From the NCBI RefSeq assembly GCF_010907035.1, contig NZ_QUMK01000012.1:1-64000 (forward strand): a stretch of 64,000 bases of DNA. Direction: 5' to 3'. Both the position numbers and the translations under genes were made by a program. Below, piece after piece: positions 21,108 through 31,767 of this stretch (positions are counted from its first letter, which is position 1; every line of letters starts with the position of its first letter). This DNA comes from Rhodopseudomonas sp. BR0M22 (lineage in GTDB: Bacteria > Pseudomonadota > Alphaproteobacteria > Rhizobiales > Xanthobacteraceae). The notes beneath the pieces are model-generated. The model was not told the DNA's origin. It saw nothing but the letters and a program-made list of their open reading frames with translations, and made no database searches.

Positions 21108-21857
21108 TCACAAATTCCGCTGCACGAAGCTGTCGATCGCGGTGGCGATCAGGTCCTTGTCGTTGTCGATCGTCGCGACATGGTAGGAGTTGTCGAGCCA
21201 CAGCGTCTCGATCCGGCTGGAGCCGACGTGGTTGGCGATGACTGTTGCGTTTGCCGGCGACAGCACATGATCGACCCGCGAATTGATCACCAAGGTCGGG
21301 CATTTGATTTTCGACAGCAGCGCGCGGGCGGTGGCGGCCAGCCCCATCACCTGCTTGACGCAGGTGACCGGCACCTGGTCGTAGGCCAGCTCCTTGGTGG
21401 TGGGGTCGACCATATCCGAGCCGATGCCGGGGACGAATTCGGGCAGACCACGCGCATAAGCGAGCCCGGCGAGGTCGGGTGAATCGATCTGCACCGCGGC
21501 GTTGATCGGGATCACGCCGGCGACTTTGTCGGGATGCGAAGCGGCCAGATACAGCGACAGCGTGCCGCCCATCGATAGCCCGGCCACGAAGGTCTTGTCG
21601 CATTTCGCCGAGAGCTCGAGCAGCGCGTCCTCGGCGCACGCGACCCAGTCGCTTGCGGTGGTCTTGGCCATCGCGGCCGGGGAGACGCCATGTCCGGGCA
21701 GTCGCGGGCCCAGAATGGAATAGCCGCGCTCGCCGAGCCGTTCGCCCAGATAGCGCATGCTCTGTGGGCTGCCGGTAAATCCGTGCACCAGCAGGACGCC
21801 CGTCTTGCTGCCATCGAACGCGAAGGCCTCCGCGCCGACCATCACTGCTTCACCCAT
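21108..21857 (-). CDS. Alpha/beta hydrolase, carboxylesterase/thermostable monoacylglycerol lipase-like
   Basis: 249 residues from ATG 21857, with GGGGGAG 5 nt upstream. It shows VLLVHGFTGSP (oxyanion-hole region), the nucleophile elbow GLSMGG, an Asp in SRVDHVLSP and a His in DNSYHVATID, i.e. a complete catalytic triad. The overall pattern resembles Est30-type carboxylesterases. It acts on short acyl esters; the physiological substrate is unknown. It stands alone between the LysR gene and the cbb operon, on the opposite strand from both. Confidence 0.85.
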   Translation of the reverse strand: MGEAVMVGAEAFAFDGSKTGVLLVHGFTGSPQSMRYLGERLGERGYSILGPRLPGHGVSPAAMAKTTASDWVACAEDALLELSAKCDKTFVAGLSMGGTLSLYLAASHPDKVAGVIPINAAVQIDSPDLAGLAYARGLPEFVPGIGSDMVDPTTKELAYDQVPVTCVKQVMGLAATARALLSKIKCPTLVINSRVDHVLSPANATVIANHVGSSRIETLWLDNSYHVATIDNDKDLIATAIDSFVQRNL

Positions 21858-22325
21858 GTCGTCTCCCCCGCATGCTCCGGTGGCTGCCGCGCGCATCGCC
21901 CGGCTCACTCAACCGACTGTTTTGGTTCATATTTCTTATGTCCCAGAAAATCCCCCGGACCGTCAAGCGAGGCGACGGCGCGAGTGCCGTCGCGGCGCCG
22001 AAGGGTCAAACGACCGCAGGTCCTGGAAGCCGTAGACTGCTAAAGTATGAGAGCTCGGCCGCAGAAGCGGTTTGGCGGCCAAATCGGGCCGATCTTCCGC
22101 TTCGGCTCTGATCTAAATCACAGCGGCCTTCGACTAATTGTGCAGAATGAGCGCCGCATCGCCGTTTTGAGGTAATTAAATACAGGGTGGCGGTGCTCCA
22201 TATAAACATTCCTTTGGCGGCACCAAGGAAAATGCAATTTCTCTTATGTGACCGATCGGCTCACAAGCTCCGCGCAACGGAGCCCGCGGAGCCAATTGGC
22301 CGCGCTGCGTTGTGGGGGAGTCATC
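21858..22325. promoter_or_regulatory. Upstream region of the cbbFPTAM operon
   Basis: 468 bp between the divergent esterase and cbbF starts, becoming AT-rich between about 22090 and 22250. It must contain the cbb promoter. LysR-type CbbR normally binds T-N11-A sites here, but that motif is too loose to assign by eye, and I do not identify a specific site. Confidence 0.5.
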
Positions 22326-23357
22326 ATGGGTCAGGGCCAAACGCTTTCAGCTTTTTTGGATTCACATGCGGTCGATCCGCAGCGGAAAGCGGTCGCCGCC
22401 GCAGTCGCCGCGATCGCGGCCGGGTCGATCGAGATCTCTGAATTGATCGGGCAGGGCGCGCTGGCCGGCATCACCGGCGCGGCGCATGGCGGCAGCAATG
22501 CCGACGGCGACGTTCAGAAGGATCTCGACGTCAAGGCCGACGAGATCATCGTCGCGGCGCTGAAGGATGTGCCCTACGCGGCGCTGGCGTCGGAAGAGTC
22601 CGATACCCTGCTCGACGGCGATCCCAGCGCGCCGATCTCGATCGCCTACGATCCGCTCGACGGCTCGTCCAACATCGACACGAATATGACGGTCGGGACC
22701 ATCTTCTCGATCATCCCGAACCAGCCGGGCGTGAAGCCGTTCACTGCGCCGGGCTCCTGCCAGATCGCGGCCGGCTTCGTGGTGTACGGGCCGCAGACGT
22801 CGCTGGTGCTGACGCTCGGCGACGGCGTCGATATCTTCACGCTCGATCGCAAGGCCAAGGTGTATCGGCTGATCCGCGAGCGCGTCACCGTGCCGGCCGA
22901 CACTGCCGAATATGCCATCAACGCCTCGAACCATCGCCATTGGGAGCAGCCGATCCGCGATTTCGTCGACGAATGTATCGCCGGCTCCGACGGACCGCGC
23001 GCCAAGGACTTCAACATGCGCTGGATCGGCTCGCTGGTGGCGGAGGTGTATCGGATCCTCACGCGCGGCGGCGTGTTCCTGTATCCGGGCGACAACCGCC
23101 CGGGCTACGGCAATGGCCGGCTGAGGCTCTTGTATGAAACCCATCCGATGTCGTTCGTGATGGAGCAGGCCGGCGGGGCCGCTTCGACCGGGCGCGAGCG
23201 GGTGCTCGATCTCACCGCCAAGACGATCCACCAGCGTTCGCCGCTGATCATGGGGTCGATCGACAAGGTCAAGCGCATCGAACTGCTGCACACCGATCCG
23301 AGTGCCGCCTCGCGCTCGGCGCCGCTGTTCGCCCGCCGCGGTCTGTTCCGCGTCTGA
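22326..23357 (+). CDS. cbbF: Fructose-1,6-bisphosphatase class I (Calvin cycle)
   Basis: 343 residues from ATG 22326, with GGGGGAG upstream. The metal and phosphate site reads [12 protein letters not shown], and SEESDT earlier is the usual second acidic cluster. It hydrolyses fructose 1,6-bisphosphate (and probably sedoheptulose 1,7-bisphosphate) during regeneration of ribulose bisphosphate. It is the first gene of cbbFPTAM, separated from cbbP by 39 bp. Confidence 0.95.
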   Translation: MGQGQTLSAFLDSHAVDPQRKAVAAAVAAIAAGSIEISELIGQGALAGITGAAHGGSNADGDVQKDLDVKADEIIVAALKDVPYAALASEESDTLLDGDPSAPISIAYDPLDGSSNIDTNMTVGTIFSIIPNQPGVKPFTAPGSCQIAAGFVVYGPQTSLVLTLGDGVDIFTLDRKAKVYRLIRERVTVPADTAEYAINASNHRHWEQPIRDFVDECIAGSDGPRAKDFNMRWIGSLVAEVYRILTRGGVFLYPGDNRPGYGNGRLRLLYETHPMSFVMEQAGGAASTGRERVLDLTAKTIHQRSPLIMGSIDKVKRIELLHTDPSAASRSAPLFARRGLFRV

Positions 23358-23396
23358 CGTCGTCTCTCCCCCGGTTGGAATTGGAAGTACCTCCTC

Positions 23397-24272
23397 ATGT
23401 CCCGTAAGCATCCGATCATCTCCATCACCGGCTCCTCCGGCGCCGGCACCACGTCCGTGAAGAAGACGTTCGAGCAGATCTTCCGCCGCGAGAACGTCAA
23501 CGCCGCGTTCATCGAGGGCGATGCGTTCCACCGCTACAATCGCGTCGACATGCGCAACAAGATGGCGGAGGAAGCCGAACGCGGTAACCGCCACTTCAGC
23601 CATTTCAGCCCCGAAACTAACCTGTTCGAGGAGCTGGAGCAGACCTTCGCGAGCTACGCCGAGACCGGCACCGGCCGCACCCGTCACTACGTCCACGACG
23701 ACGAGGAAGCGGCGCTGCACGGAGTGCCGCCCGGCAACTTCACCCAGTGGCAGGATCTGCCGTCGAACTCGGACTTGCTGTTCTACGAAGGCCTCCACGG
23801 CGCGGTGATCACCGAAAAGGTCAACGTCGCTCAGCACGCCGACCTCAAGATCGGCGTCGTGCCGGTGATCAACCTCGAATGGATTCAGAAGCTGCATCGC
23901 GACCGCGCGGCGCGCGGCTATTCGACCGAGGCGGTGACCGACACCATCCTGCGCCGTATGCCGGACTACGTGCACTACATCGTGCCGCAGTTCGCCGAGA
24001 CCGACATCAATTTCCAGCGGGTGCCGACCGTCGACACCTCGAACCCGTTCATCGCGCGCTGGATTCCCACCGCTGACGAATCGATGGTGGTGATCCGCTT
24101 CAAGAATCCGCGCGGCATCGATTTCGCCTATCTGCTGTCGATGATCCAGGGCAGCTTCATGTCGCGCGCCAACTCGATCGTGATCCACGGCGCCAAGCTC
24201 GACCTGGCGATGCAGCTCATCCTGACGCCGCTGATCATGCAACTGATCGACCGCAAGCGAAGCATGAAGTAA
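23397..24272 (+). CDS. cbbP: Phosphoribulokinase
   Basis: 291 residues. The P-loop GSSGAGTTS lies at residues 12-20, and the rest matches the short bacterial class I enzyme (RRENVNAAFIEGDAFHRYNR, later PDYVHYIVPQFAETDINFQR). It phosphorylates ribulose 5-phosphate with ATP to make the RuBisCO substrate. Bacterial enzymes of this type are activated by NADH. It is the second gene of the cbb operon. Confidence 0.96.
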   Translation: MSRKHPIISITGSSGAGTTSVKKTFEQIFRRENVNAAFIEGDAFHRYNRVDMRNKMAEEAERGNRHFSHFSPETNLFEELEQTFASYAETGTGRTRHYVHDDEEAALHGVPPGNFTQWQDLPSNSDLLFYEGLHGAVITEKVNVAQHADLKIGVVPVINLEWIQKLHRDRAARGYSTEAVTDTILRRMPDYVHYIVPQFAETDINFQRVPTVDTSNPFIARWIPTADESMVVIRFKNPRGIDFAYLLSMIQGSFMSRANSIVIHGAKLDLAMQLILTPLIMQLIDRKRSMK

Positions 24273-24306
24273 TGCCCAACATCTGTAAGAAACTGGGGAG
24301 GCCGGT

Positions 24307-26319
24307 TTGAACGTTCCCGCACGCGACATCCACGACAAGGTCACGCATCGCGACATGGCGAATGCGATCCGCTTTCTCGCCATCGACGGTGTCGAGAAGG
24401 CGAAGTCCGGCCACCCGGGCATGCCGATGGGCATGGCCGACGTCGCCACCGTGCTGTTCACCCGCTTCCTGAAGTTCGATCCGGCTGCGCCGGATTGGGC
24501 GGACCGCGACCGCTTTGTGCTGTCGGCCGGCCACGGCTCGATGCTGCTGTATGCGCTGCTGCATCTGACCGGCTATCCGGAAATGACGATCGATCAGCTG
24601 AAGTCGTTCCGGCAGTGGGGCTCGAAGACTCCGGGCCATCCGGAATACGGCCACACCCAGGGCGTCGAAACCACCACCGGCCCGCTCGGCCAGGGTCTGG
24701 CGACCTCGGTCGGCATGGCGCTCGCCGAGCGCATGATGAACGCCCGCTACGGCGACGCGCTGGTCGATCACTATACGTATGTGATCGCCGGCGACGGCTG
24801 CCTGATGGAAGGCGTCAGCCACGAGGCGATCTCGCTGGCCGGCCACCTCAAGCTGAGCAAGCTGATCGTGTTGTGGGACGACAACCACATCTCGATCGAC
24901 GGCGACACCTCGCTGTCCTGCTCGGACGATCAGCTCGCGCGCTTCGCCGCGTCGGGCTGGGCCACCACTCGCGTCGACGGCCATGATCCGGAAGCCGTCG
25001 CGGCCGCTATCGAGCAGGCCAAGAAGAGCGACCGTCCGTCGCTGATCGCCTGCCGCACCACGATCGGTTTTGGCTCGCCGAAGGTCGCCGGCACCGAGAA
25101 GGCGCACGGCGCTCCGCTCGGCGCCGAGGAGGTCGAGAAGACCCGCGCTGCGCTGAACTGGCCGTATCCGCCGTTCGAGATTCCGGAAGGGATCCTGGCT
25201 CGCTGGCGCGAGGCTGGCGGTCGCGGCAAGGCCGCGCACGACGCCTGGGACCAGCGGCTGGCCGCGGCCGACGCTGCGACCCGCACCGGCCTCACCGATG
25301 CGCTCGCCGGCAAGCTGTCGGCGGATTACGAAGGCGCGCTGCAGGGCCTGATCGCCAAGTTCGATGCCGACAAGCCGACCATCGCCACTCGTCAGGCGTC
25401 GCAGCTCACCATCGACGCGATCGTGCCGGCGTCGCCGAACATTCTCGGCGGCTCGGCCGACCTGACGCACTCCAACCTGACGCACGCCAAGGGCGCCGCG
25501 TCGGTCAAGCCGGGTGCGTTCGGCGGCAGCTATCTGCACTACGGCATCCGCGAATTCGGCATGGCGGCGGCGATGAACGGCATCGCGTTGCACGGCGGCT
25601 TCGTGCCGTTCGGCGGCACCTTCCTGGTGTTCGCCGACTACAGCCGTCCGGCGATCCGCCTCGCGGCGCTGATGGGCGTGCGCGTCATCCACGTGATGAC
25701 CCACGACTCGATCGGCCTCGGAGAAGACGGCCCGACCCATCAGCCGGTCGAGCACGTTGCCTCGCTGCGCGCGATCCCGAATCTGCTGGTGTTCCGCCCG
25801 GCCGATGCGATCGAGACCGCGCAGGCCTGGGACTGCGCGCTGAAGCAGACCTCGCGTCCGTCGGTGCTGGCGCTGTCGCGCCAGGGTCTGCCGGCGTTGC
25901 CGCGCAGTGGGACCAATACCAACCCGGTGGCTCGTGGCGCTTATTTGGTCATCGATCCGCCCCAGCGGGATGTCACACTGATCGCGACCGGCTCGGAAGT
26001 CTCGCTGGCGCTCGAGGCAGCCAAGAAACTCGGCGAAACCGGCGTATCCGCCGCGGTGGTGTCGGCGCCGTGCTTCGAGCTGTTCGCCGAGCAGGACGAC
26101 GCCTACCGCGCCAATGTGCTCGGCACCGCGCCGCGGGTCGGCATCGAGGCGGCGCGCGATGTCGATTGGCGCCGCTGGATCGGCGATACCGGCGCGTTCG
26201 TCGGCATGGCCGGGTTCGGTGCCTCGGCGCCGGCGCCGGTGCTTTACCAGAAGTTCGGCATCACCGCGGACGCGGTGGTGGACGCCGCCAAGGGCGCGAT
26301 CGCCCGCGGCAAGCACTGA
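24307..26319 (+). CDS. cbbT: Transketolase
   Basis: 670 residues, starting at TTG 24307 with a strong GGGGAGG 6 nt upstream; the next ATG (24354) would cut conserved residues. The thiamine diphosphate motif [13 protein letters not shown], the HPGMPMGMA region and the C-terminal pyrimidine-binding domain are all present. It transfers two-carbon ketol units in the regenerative phase of the Calvin cycle. It sits 34 bp after cbbP and 59 bp before cbbA. Confidence 0.95.
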   Translation: MNVPARDIHDKVTHRDMANAIRFLAIDGVEKAKSGHPGMPMGMADVATVLFTRFLKFDPAAPDWADRDRFVLSAGHGSMLLYALLHLTGYPEMTIDQLKSFRQWGSKTPGHPEYGHTQGVETTTGPLGQGLATSVGMALAERMMNARYGDALVDHYTYVIAGDGCLMEGVSHEAISLAGHLKLSKLIVLWDDNHISIDGDTSLSCSDDQLARFAASGWATTRVDGHDPEAVAAAIEQAKKSDRPSLIACRTTIGFGSPKVAGTEKAHGAPLGAEEVEKTRAALNWPYPPFEIPEGILARWREAGGRGKAAHDAWDQRLAAADAATRTGLTDALAGKLSADYEGALQGLIAKFDADKPTIATRQASQLTIDAIVPASPNILGGSADLTHSNLTHAKGAASVKPGAFGGSYLHYGIREFGMAAAMNGIALHGGFVPFGGTFLVFADYSRPAIRLAALMGVRVIHVMTHDSIGLGEDGPTHQPVEHVASLRAIPNLLVFRPADAIETAQAWDCALKQTSRPSVLALSRQGLPALPRSGTNTNPVARGAYLVIDPPQRDVTLIATGSEVSLALEAAKKLGETGVSAAVVSAPCFELFAEQDDAYRANVLGTAPRVGIEAARDVDWRRWIGDTGAFVGMAGFGASAPAPVLYQKFGITADAVVDAAKGAIARGKH

Positions 26320-26378
26320 GCCCGATTTTCGAACATCACGACGACCCTGTCGTCACACAGTCAGTTTGAGGAGACATC

Positions 26379-27464
26379 ATGGCGCGTATCACTCTGAGGC
26401 AATTGTTGGATCACGCCGCCGAGCACGGCTACGGCGTGCCCGCGTTCAACATCAACAACATGGAGCAGGGACTCGCGATCATGGAAGCGGCGGCGATGGT
26501 CGACGCTCCGGTGATCATCCAGGCGTCGCGCGGCGCCCGCTCCTATGCCAACGACATCATGCTGGCGAAGATGATCGACGCGCTGGCCGAGATGTATCCG
26601 GACATCCCGCTGTGCATGCATCAGGATCACGGCAACGACGAGGCCACCTGCGCGACCGCGATCCGCTACGGCTTCACCTCGGTGATGATGGACGGCTCCC
26701 TCAAGGCCGACGCCAAGACCGCCGCCGACTATCAGTACAACGTCGACATCACCCGCCGCGTCGTCGACATGGCGCACTGGGTCGGCGCCTCGGTGGAAGG
26801 TGAGCTCGGCGTGCTCGGCTCGCTGGAGCACGGCGGCGGCGAGCAGGAAGACGGCCACGGCGTCGAAGGCAAGGTCAGCCGCGAACAGCTCCTGACCGAT
26901 CCGGACCAGGCGGTCGAGTTCGTGCGCGCCACCAAGGTCGACGCGTTGGCGATCGCGATGGGCACTTCGCACGGCGCCTACAAATTCAGCCGCAAGCCGG
27001 ACGGCGACGTGCTGGCCATGAAGGTGGTCGAAGAGATCCACCGCCGGCTGCCGAACACGCACCTCGTGATGCACGGCTCGTCGTCGGTGCCGCAGGATCT
27101 GCAGGACATCTTCAACGAGTTCGGCGGCGCGATGCCGCAGACCTTCGGCGTTCCGGTCGAGGAAATCGTCCGCGGCATCAAGCACGGCGTCCGCAAGGTC
27201 AACATCGACACCGACTGCCGTCTGGCGATGACCGGCGTGTTCCGCAAGGTCGCCACGCAGAACAAGGCGGAGTTCGATCCGCGCAAGTTCCTGAAGCCGG
27301 CGATGGATGCGATGCGCGACGTCTGCAAGCTGCGCTTCGAGCAGTTCGGCACCGCCGGCAACGCCGGCAAGATCAAGGTCGTGCCGATGTCGGAAATGGC
27401 CAAGCGCTACAAGGCCGGCGCGCTCGATCCGCAGATCGGTCAAGTCGCGCGTGCGGCCGAGTAA
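26379..27464 (+). CDS. cbbA: Fructose-bisphosphate aldolase, class II (Calvin cycle)
   Basis: 361 residues. The zinc-binding segment [12 protein letters not shown] and later [13 protein letters not shown] identify the class IIA enzyme of the Calvin-cycle subtype. It condenses dihydroxyacetone phosphate with glyceraldehyde 3-phosphate or erythrose 4-phosphate. The SD GAGGAG precedes the ATG. A perfect 10-bp hairpin lies between its stop and cbbM. Confidence 0.95.
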   Translation: MARITLRQLLDHAAEHGYGVPAFNINNMEQGLAIMEAAAMVDAPVIIQASRGARSYANDIMLAKMIDALAEMYPDIPLCMHQDHGNDEATCATAIRYGFTSVMMDGSLKADAKTAADYQYNVDITRRVVDMAHWVGASVEGELGVLGSLEHGGGEQEDGHGVEGKVSREQLLTDPDQAVEFVRATKVDALAIAMGTSHGAYKFSRKPDGDVLAMKVVEEIHRRLPNTHLVMHGSSSVPQDLQDIFNEFGGAMPQTFGVPVEEIVRGIKHGVRKVNIDTDCRLAMTGVFRKVATQNKAEFDPRKFLKPAMDAMRDVCKLRFEQFGTAGNAGKIKVVPMSEMAKRYKAGALDPQIGQVARAAE

Positions 27465-27476
27465 TTGAAATAGATC

Positions 27477-27500
27477 CGCGGCGGCCAGCGGGCCGCCGCG
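27477..27500 (+). other. Intercistronic hairpin between cbbA and cbbM
   Basis: CGCGGCGGCC (27477-27486), loop AGCG, GGCCGCCGCG (27491-27500): a perfect 10-bp all-G/C stem 12 bp after the cbbA stop and 23 bp before the cbbM start. No T-run follows, so it is better read as a processing or 3'-protection element, or as a 5' stabiliser of the cbbM message, than as a terminator. Confidence 0.6.
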
Positions 27501-27522
27501 CCTCGCATTGCAGGAGATCACC

Positions 27523-28908
27523 ATGGACCAGTCGAACCGCTACGCCAATCTCAACCTCAAAGAGAGCGAGCTGATCGCGGGCGGACGGCATGTGCTGTGC
27601 GCCTACATCATGAAGCCGAAGCCCGGCTTCGGCAATTTCATCCAGACCGCCGCGCACTTCGCCGCCGAATCCTCGACCGGCACCAACGTCGAAGTCTCGA
27701 CCACCGATGACTTCACTCGCGGCGTCGACGCGCTGGTGTACGAGGTCGACGAGGCCAACAGCCTGATGAAGATCGCGTATCCGATCGAATTGTTCGATCG
27801 CAACGTGATCGACGGCCGCGCCATGATCGCCTCGTTCCTGACCCTGACGATCGGCAACAACCAGGGCATGGGCGACGTCGAATACGCCAAGATGTACGAT
27901 TTCTACGTGCCGCCGGCTTACTTGAAGCTGTTCGACGGCCCGTCGACGACCATCAAGGATCTGTGGCGCGTGCTTGGCCGCCCCGTCGTCAACGGCGGCT
28001 TCATCGTCGGCACCATCATCAAGCCGAAGCTCGGCCTGCGTCCGCAGCCGTTCGCCAATGCCTGCTACGATTTCTGGCTGGGCGGCGACTTCATCAAGAA
28101 CGACGAGCCGCAGGGCAACCAGGTGTTCGCTCCGTTCAAGGACACGGTGCGGGCGGTCGCCGACGCGATGCGCCGGGCGCAGGACAAGACCGGCGAGGCC
28201 AAGCTGTTCTCGTTCAACATCACCGCCGACGATCACTACGAGATGCTGGCGCGCGGTGAGTTCATCCTCGAGACCTTCGCCGACAACGCCGACCATATCG
28301 CGTTCCTGGTCGACGGCTACGTCGCCGGCCCGGCTGCGGTGACCACCGCCCGCCGCGCGTTCCCGAAGCAGTACCTGCACTACCATCGCGCCGGTCATGG
28401 CGCTGTGACCTCGCCGCAGTCCAAGCGCGGCTACACCGCCTTCGTGCTGTCGAAGATGGCACGCCTGCAGGGCGCGTCGGGCATCCACACCGGCACCATG
28501 GGCTTCGGCAAGATGGAAGGTGAAGCCGCTGACCGCGCGATCGCCTACATGATCACCGAGGATTCGGCCGATGGTCCGTACTTCCACCAGGAGTGGCTCG
28601 GCCTCAACCCGACCACCCCGATCATCTCCGGCGGCATGAACGCGCTGCGGATGCCGGGCTTCTTCGACAACCTCGGCCACTCCAACCTGATCATGACGGC
28701 GGGTGGCGGTGCGTTCGGTCATATCGACGGCGGTGCGGCGGGTGCCAAGTCGCTGAGGCAGGCCGAGCAGTGCTGGAAGCAGGGCGCCGATCCGGTCGAA
28801 TTCGCCAAGGATCACCGCGAATTCGCCCGCGCGTTCGAGAGCTTCCCGCAGGATGCCGACAAGCTGTATCCGAACTGGCGCGCCAAGCTGAAGCCGCAGG
28901 CGGCCTGA
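27523..28908 (+). CDS. cbbM: Ribulose-bisphosphate carboxylase, form II
   Basis: 461 residues from ATG 27523, with AGGAG 7 nt upstream. Catalytic landmarks: Lys167 in [12 protein letters not shown], the carbamylated Lys192 in [14 protein letters not shown], and [16 protein letters not shown]. Only a large subunit is present, as expected for the form II L2-type enzyme, which has low CO2/O2 discrimination. In phototrophs it serves redox balancing as well as CO2 fixation. It is the last gene of cbbFPTAM and is followed by a terminator. Confidence 0.97.
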   Translation: MDQSNRYANLNLKESELIAGGRHVLCAYIMKPKPGFGNFIQTAAHFAAESSTGTNVEVSTTDDFTRGVDALVYEVDEANSLMKIAYPIELFDRNVIDGRAMIASFLTLTIGNNQGMGDVEYAKMYDFYVPPAYLKLFDGPSTTIKDLWRVLGRPVVNGGFIVGTIIKPKLGLRPQPFANACYDFWLGGDFIKNDEPQGNQVFAPFKDTVRAVADAMRRAQDKTGEAKLFSFNITADDHYEMLARGEFILETFADNADHIAFLVDGYVAGPAAVTTARRAFPKQYLHYHRAGHGAVTSPQSKRGYTAFVLSKMARLQGASGIHTGTMGFGKMEGEAADRAIAYMITEDSADGPYFHQEWLGLNPTTPIISGGMNALRMPGFFDNLGHSNLIMTAGGGAFGHIDGGAAGAKSLRQAEQCWKQGADPVEFAKDHREFARAFESFPQDADKLYPNWRAKLKPQAA

Positions 28909-28928
28909 GTTCTCGATACCTAATTACA

Positions 28929-28957
28929 ACGGCCTGCGTCTCGCACGCAGGCCGTTT
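28929..28957 (+). terminator. Rho-independent terminator of the cbb operon
   Basis: ACGGCCTGCGT (28929-28939), loop CTCGC, ACGCAGGCCGT (28945-28955), then TT-GCG-TTTG. Perfect 11-bp stem 20 bp after the cbbM stop. Confidence 0.85.
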
Positions 28958-29099
28958 GCGTTTGAACGCCCTGGTAATGCTCCGTGGCTCGGGCGCCGTT
29001 GTTAGTTGATAGTCAACTGTCCGGCGTGGCCGTGCTTGCGTCCTGTCCGTCTTGCGGCAAGTTTGTCGCCGTGACGGACTGTGGCTGCGGGAGCGCTCG

Positions 29100-29399
29100 A
29101 TGTCCTACACTCATTCACAAAGCTATCCGTTTCAAATCGCGGTCGAAGGCGTCGTTTACGACTGCGTCTTCGTACTGACGGACGATCGCTTGATCACCGT
29201 AGTGGCGGCCGGTCGCAGGCGCAGCGAGCTATTGAGTGGCAGGCCGCCACGGGCGCTTGCCGCCACGATTGCGCTGGATCTGGTACATCCGCAGCCGAGC
29301 CAAGTGCCGCCGAGCGACATCGAGCCGCATTTGCATCAGTCCTGGTTTGATAGGCTGTTCGAACGGTTCCGCGGCGTTGCTGCCGTGCCGCGTCACTGA
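29100..29399 (+). CDS. Small hypothetical protein
   Basis: 99 residues from ATG 29100; GGGAG lies 6-7 nt upstream. The sequence alternates hydrophobic strands with charged turns (VEGVVYDCVFVLTDDRLITV) and ends in an arginine-rich tail. I do not recognise a family. It is not an obvious shadow of another gene, and its base composition fits genuine coding DNA. It follows the cbb terminator by about 140 bp and has its own transcript, if any. Confidence 0.55.
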   Translation: MSYTHSQSYPFQIAVEGVVYDCVFVLTDDRLITVVAAGRRRSELLSGRPPRALAATIALDLVHPQPSQVPPSDIEPHLHQSWFDRLFERFRGVAAVPRH

Positions 29400-29856
29400 C
29401 ATCCCTGGGCGCGCGTCACGGGCGGTCTGGGGATCGCCTGGACGCCAGCTCGACCTCTTCGCAGGGTCGGCGACGACAGCCGAGTCGTTGCTGCGGTTAC
29501 TTGTCATGTCATGTAATAGTAACAAAATACCGCAATCGTCGTGTTGCAGATGCGCGGTGTGCCGTAGTCGAACCCGTCGCGTGCGGCCATGCGGATGAAG
29601 CGTGTCCGACTGAAATCATTAGCAAGGTCAATCGGTTGATCAGTCAGAACGACGGACCTTGATCCGTGGAAGGGCGCGCGCCCATGACGCGTCGTCAGTA
29701 TTTTTACGTGGCGGAGGCTTAACTGCCCTGCAAGGTCGCTGACGCATCCTGCTTCAGAGAATCGTCCGCAACGTCCGGACGATTCGACTCGAGACCAACC
29801 GTAGGTGCGCCATGGGCGCACGATTCCTCACGCTGCTGCCGAACGAGTATAGATCA
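29400..29856. other. Intergenic region upstream of the second chemoreceptor gene
   Basis: 457 bp without a supported gene. It contains a perfect 10-bp inverted repeat at 29759-29785, listed separately. Two further weak G/C-rich dyads occur near 29670. The chemoreceptor promoter must lie here. Confidence 0.5.
29759..29785. promoter_or_regulatory. Inverted repeat upstream of the chemoreceptor gene
   Basis: GAATCGTCCG (29759-29768), 7-nt spacer, CGGACGATTC (29776-29785), about 70 bp before the ATG at 29857. It could be an operator or a 5'-UTR hairpin. No T-run follows, and the gene it could terminate ends 360 bp earlier. Confidence 0.45.
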
Positions 29857-31548
29857 ATGCTAGCCAGTCTCTCGATTCGTACCAAGATCATCGCGCTTGT
29901 TGCGTTGCTTCTCGTGGCCCTGTCGGGGATCGGAGGTCTCGGCCTGCTCAAGATGCGGACCCTCAACGGCTCCACTGTGGACATTGCCACGAACTGGCTG
30001 CCGAGCGTCCGCGTCCTCGGTGATATCCGCACCACTCTGGCGTTGTACCGGGTCACGCTGCGGGCGCATGCCATGGAGGTGACTGCGGAAGGCAAAGCGA
30101 CCGCAGCCAAGCGGATCGCTCGCGTCGAAGACACCATCAACAAGCAGCTCGACGCCTACCGTAAGATGATCACGTCGCCTGAAGAGAAGGCGCTCTACGA
30201 CGACTTCACCAAGGAACTCAACGTTTATCTCGATGGAGCCAGGAAGGCGGTCGAGATGTCGCAGCAGAGTCTCGGTCAGTCGACCGCGGAGCTCGGCGTG
30301 TACCTGACCAAGACACTCGGGCCGATTGGCAGCAGTGTCGACGCCATCCTGCAGAAGAGCGTCGATCTCAACAACAAGGGCTCCGACGAGTCCACTGCCA
30401 CGGCCGAGGCCGCCTACAGCTCGGCGATCATGATCGTGGTGTCGATTCTGGTGCTGGCGATCGCGTTCGGTGCGATCGCGAGCTATCTGGTGATCCGCGA
30501 CATCAGCCGCGGCATCGCCTCGATCATTGCGCCGATGCAGGCGCTCGGCCAGGGCGACCTGACCGCCGAGGTGCCGCATCGCGGCGAGGCGACCGAGATC
30601 GGCGCGATGGCGGATTCGCTGCAGATCTTCAAGGAAGCACTGATGGCCAAGCGCGATGCCGATCTGGCCGCGGCCCGCGAGGCCGAGGAAAAGATCGCGC
30701 GTGGCCAGCGGGTCGACGTCGCCACCCGTAAGTTCGAAGCCGCGATCAGTGAGATCGTCGATACGGTGTCGTCCGCATCGACAGAGCTCGAGGCGTCGGC
30801 CGGCACGCTGACTTCGACCGCCGACCGCTCGCAGGAACTGGCGACCTCGGTCGCCGCGGCGTCCGAAGAGGCGTCCACCAACGTGCAGTCGGTGGCTTCC
30901 GCGACCGAAGAAATGTCGTCATCGATCACCGAGATCAGCCGGCAGGTGCAAGAATCGTCGCGCATCGCTTCGGAAGCCGTGGATCAGGCGCGCAAGACCA
31001 ACGCCAGCGTCGGCGACTTGTCGGAAGCCGCGAATCGGATCGGTGATGTGGTCGAGCTGATCAACACCATCGCCGGCCAGACCAATCTGCTGGCGCTCAA
31101 CGCCACCATCGAGGCGGCGCGAGCCGGTGAAGCCGGGCGCGGTTTTGCGGTCGTGGCCGCCGAGGTGAAGGCGCTGGCGGAGCAGACCGCGAAAGCCACC
31201 GGAGAAATCAGTCAGCACATCTCCGGGATCCAGTCGGCGACCAACGAGTCGGTCCAGGCGATCCGGGAAATCGGTCTCACCATCGGACGGATGTCGGAGA
31301 TCTCTGCGGCGATCTCGGCTGCGATCGAAGAGCAGGGCGCAGCAACTCAGGAGATCTCGCGCAACGTGCAGCAAGCGGCGCACGGCACCCAGCAGGTGTC
31401 CGCGAATATTTCGGACGTGCAACGCGGGGCCACCGAGACCGGATCGGCCTCCGTGCAGGTGTTGTCCGCCGCGCAGTCGCTGTCGCAGGAGTCGAGCCGG
31501 CTGAAAATTGAGGTCACCCGGTTCCTCGAAACGGTCCGCGCGGCCTGA
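29857..31548 (+). CDS. Methyl-accepting chemotaxis protein, 4HB sensor type
   Basis: 563 residues from ATG 29857 ([11 protein letters not shown], a typical receptor start); an upstream ATG at 29812 would add 15 charged residues before TM1. TM1 is at about 10-30, followed by a roughly 150-residue four-helix-bundle periplasmic domain, TM2 near 190-212, HAMP, and a signalling domain with [20 protein letters not shown]. There is no C-terminal pentapeptide. The position between cbb and feoAB gives no ligand clue; 4HB receptors sense small organic acids, aromatics or energy state. Confidence 0.92.
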   Translation: MLASLSIRTKIIALVALLLVALSGIGGLGLLKMRTLNGSTVDIATNWLPSVRVLGDIRTTLALYRVTLRAHAMEVTAEGKATAAKRIARVEDTINKQLDAYRKMITSPEEKALYDDFTKELNVYLDGARKAVEMSQQSLGQSTAELGVYLTKTLGPIGSSVDAILQKSVDLNNKGSDESTATAEAAYSSAIMIVVSILVLAIAFGAIASYLVIRDISRGIASIIAPMQALGQGDLTAEVPHRGEATEIGAMADSLQIFKEALMAKRDADLAAAREAEEKIARGQRVDVATRKFEAAISEIVDTVSSASTELEASAGTLTSTADRSQELATSVAAASEEASTNVQSVASATEEMSSSITEISRQVQESSRIASEAVDQARKTNASVGDLSEAANRIGDVVELINTIAGQTNLLALNATIEAARAGEAGRGFAVVAAEVKALAEQTAKATGEISQHISGIQSATNESVQAIREIGLTIGRMSEISAAISAAIEEQGAATQEISRNVQQAAHGTQQVSANISDVQRGATETGSASVQVLSAAQSLSQESSRLKIEVTRFLETVRAA

Positions 31549-31605
31549 CCGGTCACGCGCATCACCGCTGTCGCCGGGCTTGCAGATGTCCGGATCGTGG
31601 TCGCC

Positions 31606-31767
31606 TCAGGCGAAACGCTTGGCGATCAGCAGGCAGAGCAGCACGGAGCCCGACGAGGCGAGGACGGTCGCCATGTTGGTCAGGTTCCGGGTCAGCATCG
31701 TGAACCACGAGCCGCCGACGGCTGCGGCCGGCTTGCGTCGTTTCGCTTTGGTCGTTTTGGCGGACAT
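31606..31767 (-). CDS. Small single-span membrane protein, hypothetical
   Basis: 53 residues: a basic N-terminus (SAKTTKAKRRK), then one hydrophobic segment at about 33-49 (ATVLASSGSVLLCLLIA) ending in KRFA. This positive-inside single-span layout is typical of real small proteins. Upstream GGAAAG is a modest ribosome-binding site. It converges with the chemoreceptor gene. I know no family for it. Confidence 0.5.
   Translation of the reverse strand: MSAKTTKAKRRKPAAAVGGSWFTMLTRNLTNMATVLASSGSVLLCLLIAKRFA

Noticed and set aside
21858-22325. Specific CbbR operator before cbbF
   Set aside because: T-N11-A motifs are too common by chance to assign by eye.
22362-26316. Two long minus-strand frames opposite cbbF, cbbP and cbbT
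   Set aside because: Shadows of the cbb genes; no domain signatures.
29636-29649. FNR-like TTGAT-CAGT-CAGAA upstream of the chemoreceptor
   Set aside because: The second half site has two mismatches and the position is not promoter-like.
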